From Butyrivibrio fibrisolvens (GTDB taxonomy: Bacteria; Bacillota; Clostridia; Lachnospirales; Lachnospiraceae), in contig NZ_CP146963.1 in NCBI RefSeq assembly GCF_037113525.1, positions 3,782,001 to 3,846,000 of the forward strand: 64,000 bases of DNA, in the 5' to 3' direction. Position numbers and translations under genes: made by a program. The notes under the pieces were generated by a model, which was not told where the DNA came from, did not search any database, and worked only from the letters and a program-made list of their open reading frames with translations. Positions 1 through 8,728 of this stretch are shown here, one piece after another. Each line of letters begins with the position of its first letter. Within the stretch, counting starts at the first letter, position 1.

Positions 1-425
1 AGCCTCATAAGCTGCGCCTTAACTTTCTCGCCGCCCGACAGGCTTTCCATTATCTGGTCACTGTAAAAAAAGTCGCCCGGAATCTGAAATTCACTTGCCA
101 TAGCCGCAAGTTCTTTTGGTGTCTTGTCAAAGAAAAGCTTTGCAGCTGAAAAGTATTCATACAAAGTTTTAGTCTTATCTTCTTTAGGTAGTTCCTGTGG
201 AAGGTATCCTAACATTTCTGCCCCAAGAACTCTTTCGCCCTGACATTCTGCATACTCTTCCGCCATATCAGGATCATAGATCCATTTCATAAGGGTAGAT
301 TTGCCATTACCTTCTTCGCCTATGATCACGGCTTTATCGCCATCATTTAATACCATATTGAAATCTTCTAATATTATTCGCAGGTCTTTTTTGTGTGTAA
401 TAGTGAGATTCTTTATCTGTAACAT
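1..425 (-). CDS. ABC-F family ATP-binding protein, N-terminal part (cut by window edge)
   Basis: First 141 residues of an ATP-binding cassette protein; the rest lies left of the window. The translation opens MLQIKNLTI, has a Walker A motif GEEGNGKST near residue 37, and the ABC signature LSGGEK close to the window edge. There is no membrane segment, and the cassette begins at the very N-terminus, as in soluble ABC-F proteins that act on the ribosome or in ATPases of some antibiotic-protection systems (family knowledge). The ATG at 425 follows a good AGGAGG-like site at 431-440. A terminator-like hairpin lies about 105 bases upstream, so attenuation is possible. An ABC-transporter ATPase cannot be excluded without the second half. 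Confidence 0.8.
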   Translation of the reverse strand, partial: MLQIKNLTITHKKDLRIILEDFNMVLNDGDKAVIIGEEGNGKSTLMKWIYDPDMAEEYAECQGERVLGAEMLGYLPQELPKEDKTKTLYEYFSAAKLFFDKTPKELAAMASEFQIPGDFFYSDQIMESLSGGEKVKAQLMR

Positions 426-524
426 TTACTTACCTCCGGTCAAAGAAATGATCTCTTACGCTTTGGCATCAACCGCCCAAATACGAGTTTTTATTGTAAG
501 CAATAATAATATTTGCCTCATCAC

Positions 525-562
525 AAAAAATGAGTCTATTTTGCATACACAAAATAGACTCA
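525..562 (-). terminator. Intrinsic terminator or attenuator hairpin between pyk and the ABC-F gene
   Basis: A perfect 13-bp inverted repeat (531-543 with 550-562, 6-base loop) is followed on the minus strand by six Ts (525-530). It would end the pyk transcript. It also sits in the leader of the downstream ABC-F gene, where it could work as an attenuator. Confidence 0.8.
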
Positions 563-822
563 CACAAATAAACCTACTATAAACAAACTGCCATAAGTAG
601 AAATGCATGATAATCCAGATTAAGCGTACACAAAACAGCTGCCATAAGCAGCAAGATCATTTCTGATAGTGTTCACTCAAGCTAAATTATCTAATAAACA
701 TTCCTTCACCTATGCGCAATGCGCTCTTTCTTTTTATTTATCATAATGCTAACACCAAAGCATATATGATGCAACTATTAAATCAAGCTTTACTCTTTTT
801 TGACCAAAGCCCTATTTATAGA
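563..822. other. Gene-free stretch between the terminator and pyk
   Basis: AT-rich, with no convincing open frame or RNA gene. It holds two short related hairpin-like words (GCTGCCATAAGCAGC and a weaker relative 45 bases away) and a GCGC-AAT-GCGC hairpin near 714. Nothing else is recognised. Confidence 0.5.
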
Positions 823-2250
823 TTATGAATAAATCTTATGAATAGTCTCAACCTTGATCATGTTTGTATGACCTGAAGTTCCACCGATCTTACCGCCTGT
901 AAGAACTACGTTGTCTCCCATCTTGAGGTCGAGGATCTTGGTAGCCTGCTGCATAGCGTGGAAGAAGAGAACATCAAGTGATTCAAATTCATCGCAAAGC
1001 AGAGGATATACGCCCCATGAAAGTGCAAGCTTTCTGAATGCCTTAACAGATGTTGTCATACCGATGATCTCAACAGGACATCTGAAACGGCTTACCATGC
1101 GGGCTGTAAGGCCGCTGATGGAGCTTACTACGATACACTTTGCATCAACGTCGATTGCCATAGAACATGTTGAATGGCTGATAGCATCGAGGTTATTTCT
1201 AATGCTGAAGTCCATGTTCTTGAATCTCTTGGTGTAGTTGATGTGCTGCTCTGTATATTCTGCAACTTCTGACATTGTCTTAACAGCTTCTACAGGGTAC
1301 TTACCTGCAGCTGACTCTCCTGAGAGCATGATAGCAGAAGCTCCGTCATATACTGCGTTTGCAACGTCAGAGATCTCAGCTCTTGTAGGACGTACGTTGG
1401 TTATCATAGACTCAAGCATTTCTGTTGCGATGATAACTCTTTTTCCAAGGAGTCGGCACTTCTGAACGATCTCTTTCTGAACTGAAGGAACTTCCATAAA
1501 TGGAATCTCAACACCAAGGTCACCTCTTGCAACCATGATGCCGTCAACAACTTCTGAGATTTCTTCGATATTATCAACGCCTGATCTGTTCTCGATCTTA
1601 GCGATGATGTCGATGTCTCTTCCGCCGTTCTTATCAAGGAAGTCACGAAGATCCTGAGCATCCTGACGAGTAGATACGAAGGATGCTGCAACATAATCGA
1701 TGTCATGCTCTATACCAAAAAGAAGGTCTGCCTTGTCCTGATCAGAAAGGTAAGCCTGCTTAAGAACTTTGCCAGGGAAGTTCATGCTCTTCTTATCAGA
1801 AAGTGTTCCGCCTGCTATAACCTTTGTGATTACGTCGTTACCTTTAACCTTGGTAACTTCGCAGATTACAAGTCCGTTGTTAACAAGGATTGTATCACCC
1901 TTCTTAAGGTCTTCTGCAAATCCCTTATAGCTTACAGATACTTTCTTCTCATCACCGATTACATCGTCAACTGTAAAGGTAAATTCCTGGCCTTCTTCAA
2001 GAGTTGCCTTGTGATCCTTGAATACACCGATTCTGTATTCAGGTCCCTTAGTATCAAGCATGATCGCGATTGGAAGACCCATCTTGTCTCGAACCTTGTT
2101 GATAACCTTGATCTTGCCAAGCTGCTCCTCATGATCACCATGGCTGAAGTTAAGTCTTGCAACGTTCATTCCGGCTTCACACATCTGTGTAAGAACTTCT
2201 TCTGATGAACTTGCAGGGCCGATTGTACAAATGATTTTTGTTTTACGCAT
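823..2250 (-). CDS. pyk: Pyruvate kinase
   Basis: Transfers phosphate from phosphoenolpyruvate to ADP, the last step of glycolysis, in the cytoplasm. The 475-residue protein has the normal TIM-barrel with inserted B domain. Visible motifs are the N-terminal RKTKIICTIGPAS, LDTKGPE near residue 65, the catalytic lysine K218 in IAKIE, ARGDLGVEIP at 241-250, and ATEMLESM...PTRAE with the SGESA segment. It lacks the C-terminal PEP-utiliser-like extension found in some Bacilli. The ATG at 2250 is chosen because AGGAG lies 8 bases upstream and the conserved N-terminus begins there; a longer in-frame start (2283) has no such support. It lies downstream of fchA-folD on the same strand after a 206-base gap. 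Confidence 0.97.
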   Translation of the reverse strand: MRKTKIICTIGPASSSEEVLTQMCEAGMNVARLNFSHGDHEEQLGKIKVINKVRDKMGLPIAIMLDTKGPEYRIGVFKDHKATLEEGQEFTFTVDDVIGDEKKVSVSYKGFAEDLKKGDTILVNNGLVICEVTKVKGNDVITKVIAGGTLSDKKSMNFPGKVLKQAYLSDQDKADLLFGIEHDIDYVAASFVSTRQDAQDLRDFLDKNGGRDIDIIAKIENRSGVDNIEEISEVVDGIMVARGDLGVEIPFMEVPSVQKEIVQKCRLLGKRVIIATEMLESMITNVRPTRAEISDVANAVYDGASAIMLSGESAAGKYPVEAVKTMSEVAEYTEQHINYTKRFKNMDFSIRNNLDAISHSTCSMAIDVDAKCIVVSSISGLTARMVSRFRCPVEIIGMTTSVKAFRKLALSWGVYPLLCDEFESLDVLFFHAMQQATKILDLKMGDNVVLTGGKIGGTSGHTNMIKVETIHKIYS

Positions 2251-2456
2251 TGTTATTACTCCTATTTCCTTTGAAAATTTCAAAAATACTTCTTTTTTTG
2301 TTTCTATCTAAATACTTCCAAATAATATTTTTACTTCTAAAAATTTTTTCTTTCCTAAGTACTTCTTTTCTAAATAGTTCTTTCTAATTCTCCTTATAGC
2401 AATTCCATTACCTGTAATTCATAACAATAATTCCTGATTACTTACGCAATTGCTAT

Positions 2457-3311
2457 TTATTTTAGTAGTCTCTCTGCTGCCTCAACTACGTGGCTTACAA
2501 GTACTGCTGTTGTAACTGATCCTACGCCGCCAGGAACAGGTGTAAGCTTTTCTACAACGCTTTCCACTTCGTCAGACTTTACATCACCAACAAGCTTTTG
2601 TTTTTCTTCGCTGTAGTTAATTCCAACGTCGATGACTGTCTGGCCGTTTTCAAAATACTCAGCATTAAGCATTTCTGCTTTTCCAAGTGCCGCAATTACT
2701 ATATCGGCATTTTTAGTAACTTTCGCCATATTTTCAGTTCTTGAATGGCATATTGTTACTGTGGCGTTTGCATTCATAAGAAGCATCGATACAGGCTTTC
2801 CGATAACAAGGCTTCTTCCTACTACTGTAGCTTTTTTACCCTTAGGGTCGATTTCGTAATACTTTAATATCTCCATAACTGCCTGAGATGTGCAGGGTGC
2901 AAAGCCTTCTCCAAGACCGCTGTAGATATAAGCCATAGAGCCAGGTGTTATGCCGTCAACATCTTTGGATGGAAGAATCGCATTGCATGCTGCCTTCTCA
3001 TCTAGAGTTTTAGGAAGTGGGCGGAACATTAGTATTCCATGAACGTTGTCATCTTCATTAAGCTCTTTGATCGCAGCCATGAGATCTTCCTGAGAGCAAT
3101 CTTCCGGAAGCACTTTATTTACAACTGCTACTCCGTCTTTTTCACATCTTTTTGTTGCACCGCGTTCGTAAGACAGGTCGTCCTGCCTTTCACCAACTCT
3201 AAGAATTGCAAGTGTCGGGGTTATACCCTTTTCCTTTAGTGCATCTGCCCTTTTTAATGTAACTTCATCAAGTGAGTCTGCAACGGGCTTTCCTTTTAAT
3301 AATTCTGCCAT
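2457..3311 (-). CDS. folD: Bifunctional methylene-THF dehydrogenase / methenyl-THF cyclohydrolase
   Basis: Interconverts 5,10-methylene-, 5,10-methenyl- and 10-formyl-tetrahydrofolate in the cytosol. The 284-residue protein carries the catalytic Tyr-x5-Lys pair (Y48 and K54), KDVDGI, the nucleotide-binding stretch GRSLVIGKPVSMLL and the C-terminal TPVPGGVG motif. The usual GPMT after PGGV is GSVT here, a small departure seen in some clostridial forms. The ATG at 3311 follows GGAGAG closely; an upstream in-frame start is less likely. It lies 93 bases after fchA on the same strand, which fits a one-carbon folate operon. Confidence 0.95.
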   Translation of the reverse strand: MAELLKGKPVADSLDEVTLKRADALKEKGITPTLAILRVGERQDDLSYERGATKRCEKDGVAVVNKVLPEDCSQEDLMAAIKELNEDDNVHGILMFRPLPKTLDEKAACNAILPSKDVDGITPGSMAYIYSGLGEGFAPCTSQAVMEILKYYEIDPKGKKATVVGRSLVIGKPVSMLLMNANATVTICHSRTENMAKVTKNADIVIAALGKAEMLNAEYFENGQTVIDVGINYSEEKQKLVGDVKSDEVESVVEKLTPVPGGVGSVTTAVLVSHVVEAAERLLK

Positions 3312-3404
3312 AAAACTCTCCATTTCTGAGGTGTTGTCAAATATGTTTTTATCCGTTTTATCAGAAAATAACCACTCTGCTTTTATTTATAAATCAATCT
3401 TATA

Positions 3405-4031
3405 TTACTTTCTAAGCTTTGCGTTGACATCGTCAAATACATTCTGAGCTCTAGCAACATATTCATCTAAAATGCTGTCAGCTTCCTGCTCAAAGCTATC
3501 TGCCTTATCCCTATCCTGTAAAGATTTAGTATTTATAAATACGTTGAGACTCGCGCTCTTAAGGGCTGCACCAGCAAGAGCTGCGCCGCATCCAACGTCG
3601 GATATCATGATGACAGAGCCGATTTCCTTCATGCGCTCTAAAAGCTCTATTACTCTTTTTATCTGTCTCATCATTTCAAGAGGAGGGGCGATTGCATCAA
3701 GGGTAGCCTTCTCAAGCTTTTCTACTCTCTGCGGATCTTCTTTTGGTATACTGTAAGCTACTGAGAGAGGCTCGAACATCTTTGCATCCTCTTCTACAAG
3801 GTCAAGAAGTCTTGTTCTTATATCTTCTGCCTCTTTTAATATAGCCTGAAGCTCTTCTTCGTACTGAGCATATTTTTTCTTACCGGTAGTAAAGTTGCCT
3901 GCCATAGAGCAAAGAGCCATAGACAGTGCTCCAACAAGTGCTGCAGCGCCTCCACCTCCAGGCACTGAAACCTTGGCAGCAAGCTTACCTGCAAATTCGT
4001 TACAGCTGTAATCAGTGATCTTATTATCCAA
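3405..4031 (-). CDS. fchA: Cyclodeaminase/cyclohydrolase family protein
   Basis: 208 residues, homologous to the formimidoyl-THF cyclodeaminase domain (FTCD C-terminal domain) and to stand-alone methenyl-THF cyclohydrolase FchA. The glycine-rich segment VPGGGGAAALVGAL (23-36) is typical, followed by an all-helical body. It begins with TTG at 4031 behind a strong GGGAGGG site; the nearby ATG is out of frame. Its position just upstream of folD supports a folate one-carbon role. Whether it deaminates formimino-THF (histidine breakdown) or only hydrolyses methenyl-THF cannot be told; no hut genes are nearby. Confidence 0.9.
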   Translation of the reverse strand: MDNKITDYSCNEFAGKLAAKVSVPGGGGAAALVGALSMALCSMAGNFTTGKKKYAQYEEELQAILKEAEDIRTRLLDLVEEDAKMFEPLSVAYSIPKEDPQRVEKLEKATLDAIAPPLEMMRQIKRVIELLERMKEIGSVIMISDVGCGAALAGAALKSASLNVFINTKSLQDRDKADSFEQEADSILDEYVARAQNVFDDVNAKLRK

Positions 4032-4087
4032 AGGAAGGCCCTCCCATATTAAATAAATATAGAGTTTTAATTGAATGCGCGAGTTTA

Positions 4088-4108
4088 GAATGTAACATAG
4101 TTACATTC
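4088..4108. promoter_or_regulatory. 21-bp palindrome, candidate operator
   Basis: GAATGTAAC-ATA-GTTACATTC is a perfect 9-bp inverted repeat in the divergent space between fchA and the TRIC gene. It has no T-run on either side, so a repressor site is more plausible than a terminator. The regulator is unknown. Confidence 0.4.
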
Positions 4109-4246
4109 CTGAAACGTTTTACTTGCCTGAATAATAATAGCACAAAATACAAGCTTACAAACATTCAATCTCGCATAAAATATGATAAACTTAGATAGAA
4201 AAATGGGGTTAAATTTATAGAAATTTATAGGGAAAGACAAACTGAC

Positions 4247-4897
4247 ATGGCAGAACTTCTTTTAATTCTCAACATCATAGGAACTGTAGCATTTGCTGTA
4301 TCCGGCGCTATGACTGCGATCAAGAAGGAGATGGACCTTCTTGGCGTAACTATTGTGGGCGCTATAACAGCTGTGGGCGGTGGTATCATGCGTGACATCA
4401 TCATTGGCAAGATTCCGCCTGATGCTTTTACAGATCCTTCATACGTGCTCATCGCCTGCATTTCAGCGATCGTAGTATTTACATATGTCTATTTCAGAGC
4501 ATCAGGATATGAAAAGATATCCGGCGCCAAATTTCAGAAGATCGTACTTCTGGCAGATACTGTAGGTCTTGCTGCATTCTCCGTACTTGGCGTTGAGGTA
4601 GCCTTTAATGCAGGTGACGGACCAAGACTTTTCCTTACCGTATTCCTTGGAACCATCACAGGTGTAGGTGGAGGCGTACTTCGTGACCTTCTTGTAGGCG
4701 ACAAGCCCTATATACTTTGCAAACACATTTATGCCTGCGCATCTATTGCAGGCGCCCTTGTCTGTGCCCTTTTATGGGACTTTTCAGGTCAGAGCGTTGC
4801 TACGGTCATCGGCGCATCTACCGTTATTATCATAAGACTTCTTGCCATCCACTTTGAATGGAACCTGCCTCGCATCAGGCACCATGGCATTTCTTAA
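4247..4897 (+). CDS. TRIC-type (UPF0126) cation channel family membrane protein
   Basis: 216-residue polytopic membrane protein with about seven hydrophobic segments. It is an internal duplication: each half carries the hallmark glycine motif, GGGIMRD at 44-50 and GGGVLRD at 141-147. Bacterial members of this family (YadS/YicG, Pfam PF03458) are structurally related to trimeric intracellular cation channels, and some have been called glycine transporters; the substrate here is unknown. Its last 23 bases overlap the 3' end of the convergent SEC-C gene. The ribosome site (AGGGAAAG) is somewhat far from the ATG. Confidence 0.88.
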   Translation: MAELLLILNIIGTVAFAVSGAMTAIKKEMDLLGVTIVGAITAVGGGIMRDIIIGKIPPDAFTDPSYVLIACISAIVVFTYVYFRASGYEKISGAKFQKIVLLADTVGLAAFSVLGVEVAFNAGDGPRLFLTVFLGTITGVGGGVLRDLLVGDKPYILCKHIYACASIAGALVCALLWDFSGQSVATVIGASTVIIIRLLAIHFEWNLPRIRHHGIS

Positions 4898-5744
4898 ACT
4901 TTTTACCGCTACCGCAGGGGCATGTATCATTGCCCCTTATTTTTTTCCACTTTAAACATTCCTCTTTAAGCTCATCGCTTTCATCCGGGAATTCTGCAGA
5001 AAGATTTTTGTAATAAGTATCTATTAGGCTATCATGGAGCTGCTGACTCGTTGAAAAAGTCTTAGCCTCCTGTTCCTGCGCCACCTTTTTGGACCACTTA
5101 AAGATTTCTTCTTCAAGCTCTCTTTCATAGCTTCCTGGCCTATCTTTGACAGCCTCAACCTCTTTGTCCAACGTTCTGTAAATGTATTGATATCTGGCTT
5201 TGATATCATCAAGACATGAAAGATTCCTATAAATATATCTTCCAAGGAAAAATCTCTTGATACAGGCATCTCTTTTAAGCTCTAAAAGATCGGATGTGAG
5301 TTCGTCTTCAGGTATACCAATATAATAATCTTCCACTATATCAGGAAGGAGCTTCTGGACAAAAGAATCTGCCTTAGTATCTTCAGAAAGCGCATAAGTT
5401 TCATTAGAAGCCCAGCCGCTATCAAGTACATGCCTCATCGCATCTGTCCTAAGATAATAATCCTCTTCAAGGAAAGACAGAAGCTTAATAAAAGCTTTGC
5501 GAAACCATGGATACTTCTGATAGAAACTAAGAGACTGTATAGCTTCAATAACCATTGTTTCATTATCTTCGTCCATGTAAAGGTCATTGAGATCTTCACA
5601 TATCTTATCTATGTCAGATGCACATTCTCTTTTATTTTCTTCTTCAATATCCTTGTATATCTTTTGTATATCTTCTTTGAGCTTCTTGATCCCGCTCTCA
5701 TCGTCTTTGCCAAAATGTCTTCTAATCTCACTTGTAAGACTCAT
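4875..5744 (-). CDS. SEC-C motif protein, function unknown
   Basis: 289 residues, mostly predicted helical and rich in acidic and aromatic residues, ending in a SEC-C zinc motif (CPCGSGKKFKKCHG) like the SecA C-terminus. Only this tail is recognisable; the body looks like a helical repeat scaffold but belongs to no family I can name. GGGAG lies 7 bases before the ATG. It overlaps the TRIC gene tail-to-tail by 23 bases. SEC-C tails bind zinc and in SecA contact SecB or ribosomes (family knowledge); no such role is shown here. A second, unrelated SEC-C protein lies at 17.6 kb. Confidence 0.8.
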   Translation of the reverse strand: MSLTSEIRRHFGKDDESGIKKLKEDIQKIYKDIEEENKRECASDIDKICEDLNDLYMDEDNETMVIEAIQSLSFYQKYPWFRKAFIKLLSFLEEDYYLRTDAMRHVLDSGWASNETYALSEDTKADSFVQKLLPDIVEDYYIGIPEDELTSDLLELKRDACIKRFFLGRYIYRNLSCLDDIKARYQYIYRTLDKEVEAVKDRPGSYERELEEEIFKWSKKVAQEQEAKTFSTSQQLHDSLIDTYYKNLSAEFPDESDELKEECLKWKKIRGNDTCPCGSGKKFKKCHGA

Positions 5745-6007
5745 ACATTAACTCCCATGTATATGTTCCGATCTTGGTGACACCAATTTGTAAAGTCAAT
5801 CTTAGATTAACTCCCACCTGATGTTTTGACTCATTTCTTGCAATTCTATCTTAGCAAATTTACAATGAAAATGTTGTAATCAAAAATATATATCGTAACT
5901 TTTTGAACGTAAATACCCAAAACATGCAGTAAATACATGTTTCTATTTCAAGTTTACAAAAACATATATTTGTGACATTCCATTTTTGTTTTAAAGGGGA
6001 GAATAAT

Positions 6008-6883
6008 ATGAATACCAACACTACAACAATTCCAAATAGAAAATATTTCGGTTTCCTATCCGGTTCATTTTTAAAAGTATTCGCCATCGTGATCATGTTT
6101 ATAGATCACTTTGCTGCAGGATTTATATATCCCGCAATAGTTTCCGGGGATATGGGAAGATGGCTTCTTGATTTTGATATACAAGCATCTCCCTTAGAAA
6201 TTTATGATCATTTTTATCTGATACTAAGAGGCATCGGACGCTTTGCATTCCCGATATTCTGTTATCTTCTGGTTGAAGGCTACCTTCATACAAGAAGTAA
6301 AAAAAGATACGCCATAACCCTCTCTATCTTTGGCTTTATATCAGAAATCCCATTCGACATAGCACTTATCGCCCGAAAGAACTATGACACTCTTAACCTT
6401 ATAGAAATCTACCAAAACAGCGACAAAGACCTCTGGGAGTACCAAAACGTGTACTTCACCCTTGCACTCGGCGTTTTAGGAATGTGGGCAGCTGATACTA
6501 TTCTTAAAAAGCTCAGAGAACACAACATCGTATTAGCCTACGCTGCCTCCATACTCCCCTTTGCAATAGCCGCACTGGCAGCCTATTACATGAAAACCGA
6601 CTATTCACACTACGGAATCTGCGTTATAGCAATCCTATACTATTTCCATAACATAAGACCCATAGCCACCCTCCTCGCCTACCTCTTCATGGCCTTCACC
6701 ATGTCAACAGCCTTAACCGGAGGCATGGAAGAATGGTCATTCCCAGCATTCATACTGATGAACTTATATAACGGACAGCGCGGTTTCATCAAGAAAAACT
6801 TTAAATACTTTTTCTATATATTCTATCCCGCTCACCTGATCCTGATATTCTTCCTAAGGTATTTCATACTCACGCGCGGTTAA
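6008..6883 (+). CDS. TraX family membrane protein (putative acyltransferase)
   Basis: 291 residues with around eight membrane segments and the family-typical start GSFLKVFAIVIMFIDHFAA, including the conserved Asp-His. TraX acetylates F-pilin in conjugative plasmids, but chromosomal relatives are widespread in Firmicutes and are thought to be acyltransferases of unknown substrate (family knowledge). No pilin or transfer gene is nearby, so a conjugation role is unlikely. The ATG at 6008 is preceded by GGGGAG at the right distance; an upstream in-frame start lacks a site. It converges on trkH across a large inverted repeat. Confidence 0.85.
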   Translation: MNTNTTTIPNRKYFGFLSGSFLKVFAIVIMFIDHFAAGFIYPAIVSGDMGRWLLDFDIQASPLEIYDHFYLILRGIGRFAFPIFCYLLVEGYLHTRSKKRYAITLSIFGFISEIPFDIALIARKNYDTLNLIEIYQNSDKDLWEYQNVYFTLALGVLGMWAADTILKKLREHNIVLAYAASILPFAIAALAAYYMKTDYSHYGICVIAILYYFHNIRPIATLLAYLFMAFTMSTALTGGMEEWSFPAFILMNLYNGQRGFIKKNFKYFFYIFYPAHLILIFFLRYFILTRG

Positions 6884-6909
6884 TTTACAGAATCATCCTA
6901 TTGCTTTTC

Positions 6910-7252
6910 AAACTTGGCATAAGAAAGCTTCTATAACGCGATGATTCCAGCGGTTGGCAGTTAATAAATGATTTGGTCGTCTTTGAAAAATATATAACGA
7001 CATAGAAATGCATTCATGCATTTCTAAACATGTCGGGGTTACATCCTGTAACCCAATTCAAGAGCATAGTAAATGGAGATTTATATTCTGCTCAGGGTCC
7101 GCATGCCCCCGCGAAGCGAGTTTCGGACCCTAGAATATAAATCTCCATTTAGTGTGCCTTGAATTTTATATATTTTTCATGACGACCAAATCATTTATTA
7201 ACTGCCAACCGCAGGAATCCCCCCACTATAACGACTCACTTATGCCAAGTTT
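6910..7252. repeat. Large nested inverted repeat between traX-like gene and trkH
   Basis: Outer arms 6910-6997 and 7166-7252 are about 85% complementary, including a 39-base block (6943-6981 with 7181-7220) with one mismatch. Inside, 7055-7089 pairs with 7132-7165, and the tip holds AGGGTCCG...CGGACCCT. The left arm carries two extra side hairpins (6998-7035 and 7036-7054). The right arm includes the last codons and stop of trkH, so the left arm holds an inverted copy of the trkH 3' end. No T-run marks a simple terminator. Confidence 0.9.
6998..7054 (-). repeat. Two-hairpin dispersed repeat, copy A
   Basis: On the minus strand this reads GGGTTACA-GGA-TGTAACCC, then outer stem CGACAT/ATGTCG enclosing a 4-base bulge (GTTT) and a 9-bp stem AGAAATGCA/TGCATTTCT. 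The same layout recurs at 27.1 and 56.5 kb with different but still paired bases. Confidence 0.75.
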
Positions 7253-8720
7253 TCCTGTAGAAGAGAATCAGTACCGGCATCAGTTCAAGTCTTCCTGCGA
7301 GCATGTCGAAGATAAGCACTACCTTGGATGCCCATGAGAAGTCATGGAAGCCGCCTGTAGGTCCTACCATGTTAAGACCAGGACCCACGTTATTGAGGGT
7401 TGCCGCAACTGCCGTGATATTAGTCTCAAAATCAAACACTTCAAAATCGATCACATTAAATGATTCAAAGAAAGCAACAAGTAAAAATGAAGTAAGGAAT
7501 GTAATGGTATAGATAGCAAGATAAGCATTAGTTCCTTTTACTGTTGTATCTTCCACAACGTGATCATCCATATAAACTTTCTGAACACTCTTTGGATGAA
7601 GAGTCTTGATTACTTCGTTCTTGGCATTTCTTATAAGGATAATAATTCTTGAAAACTTAAATCCACCACCGGTAGATCCCGCACAAGCACCAATACAGGT
7701 AAGAAGGAATATAAGCGTCCTTGAAAACTGCGGCCATACATTAAAGTCCAAAGTAGCAAAACCTGTAGTTGTCATAATAGAAGCTACTGTAAACATCGAA
7801 TGATGAAATGCCTCTCCAAATGAAGCGATAACACCATTTTGAACAACGTTTAAAGCTATAAGAATGGATGATGCAAACATGATAATAAAGTACCAGCGCA
7901 TCTCATCAATATGCCATGCCTCTTTGAACTTCCTGGTAAGAAGGAAATAGTAAACACTGAAGTTTACACCGCAAAGAGCCATAAATATGGTTATCACAAC
8001 CTGCGTAGCATAAGAATATTCCAGAATACTGGTTCCAAGAAGGCCAAATCCTCCTGTTCCAACTGTAGAAAATGTAAGAGTCATAGACTCATACACAGAA
8101 AGGCCTGTTATCTTAAGGCATACCATTTCAGTAAGTGTTATGGCTATATAAATGCTATACAGGATCTTGGCTGTATCTTTAACCCTGGGAGCATACTTAC
8201 CAACTGAAGGGCCCGGGCTTTCTGCCTTCATAAGGTGCATGGAATAACCTCCAGCCATAGGAAGTATCGCAAGCATGAATACAAGGATTCCCATACCGCC
8301 TACCCAGTGAGTAAAGCATCTCCAGAACTGAACACCTCTATGAAACTCTGTAAGACCGTCAATCTCTGTAAGGATTGTCGCTCCTGTTGTTGTAAATCCG
8401 GATACGGTTTCAAATACAGCATCCAGATAGTTGGGGATAGTTCCTGTAACAGTAAAGGGAACTGCACCTATAAGTGAAAGAATTATCCATGCAAGAGCTG
8501 TTGTAACAAAACCTTCTCTTGCATAAAAAGTTCTATTTTCAGGTTTTTTGAGATAACCAAAGAAAAAACCGGATGCAAGACATATCAGTGCAATAGAAGC
8601 AAAGATGATCGCATCCTTCCATTCGCCGTATATAAGGCAGACAAGAGTTGGTACTGCAAGAAGTGCTGCCATAAATTCGACCAGCATAAATAAAATGTAT
8701 CTTATTATAGAAAAGTTCAT
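7236..8720 (-). CDS. trkH: Trk-type potassium uptake membrane subunit
   Basis: 494-residue potassium translocating subunit of the Trk/Ktr family. It shows four membrane-pore-membrane repeats with the selectivity-filter regions TTTGAT, STVGTGGFG, MTTTGFATLDF and NNVGPGLNMVGP, and the gating-loop stretch between repeats. It works with the TrkA regulatory subunit encoded 53 bases upstream. The start ATG at 8720 has no ribosome site next to it: AGGAGGAG lies at 8747-8754, and the intervening bases form a 7-bp GC-rich hairpin (8729-8747) that would bring the site to about 9 bases. An in-frame stop just upstream rules out an earlier start. The 3' end lies inside a large inverted repeat. Confidence 0.96.
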   Translation of the reverse strand: MNFSIIRYILFMLVEFMAALLAVPTLVCLIYGEWKDAIIFASIALICLASGFFFGYLKKPENRTFYAREGFVTTALAWIILSLIGAVPFTVTGTIPNYLDAVFETVSGFTTTGATILTEIDGLTEFHRGVQFWRCFTHWVGGMGILVFMLAILPMAGGYSMHLMKAESPGPSVGKYAPRVKDTAKILYSIYIAITLTEMVCLKITGLSVYESMTLTFSTVGTGGFGLLGTSILEYSYATQVVITIFMALCGVNFSVYYFLLTRKFKEAWHIDEMRWYFIIMFASSILIALNVVQNGVIASFGEAFHHSMFTVASIMTTTGFATLDFNVWPQFSRTLIFLLTCIGACAGSTGGGFKFSRIIILIRNAKNEVIKTLHPKSVQKVYMDDHVVEDTTVKGTNAYLAIYTITFLTSFLLVAFFESFNVIDFEVFDFETNITAVAATLNNVGPGLNMVGPTGGFHDFSWASKVVLIFDMLAGRLELMPVLILFYRKTWHK

Positions 8721-8728
8721 GGTCTAAG

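Noticed and set aside
301..582. Open frame on the plus strand opposite the ABC-F gene and leader
   Set aside because: It lies antisense to a clear ABC ATPase and has no ribosome site or family likeness.
2283..2395. Repeated TACTTC words between folD and pyk
   Set aside because: The spacing is irregular (about 10-28 bases) and the region is low-complexity, so chance is likely.
4109..4125. cre-like word TGAAACGTTTTAC near the fchA palindrome
   Set aside because: One base short of the spacing needed for a CcpA site and not symmetrical.
6008..6883. TraX as a sign of a conjugative element
   Set aside because: No other transfer, relaxase or integrase gene is present, and chromosomal TraX-like proteins are common in Firmicutes.
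7152..7337. Small open frame across the inverted repeat near trkH
   Set aside because: No ribosome site or likeness; it overlaps trkH on the other strand.
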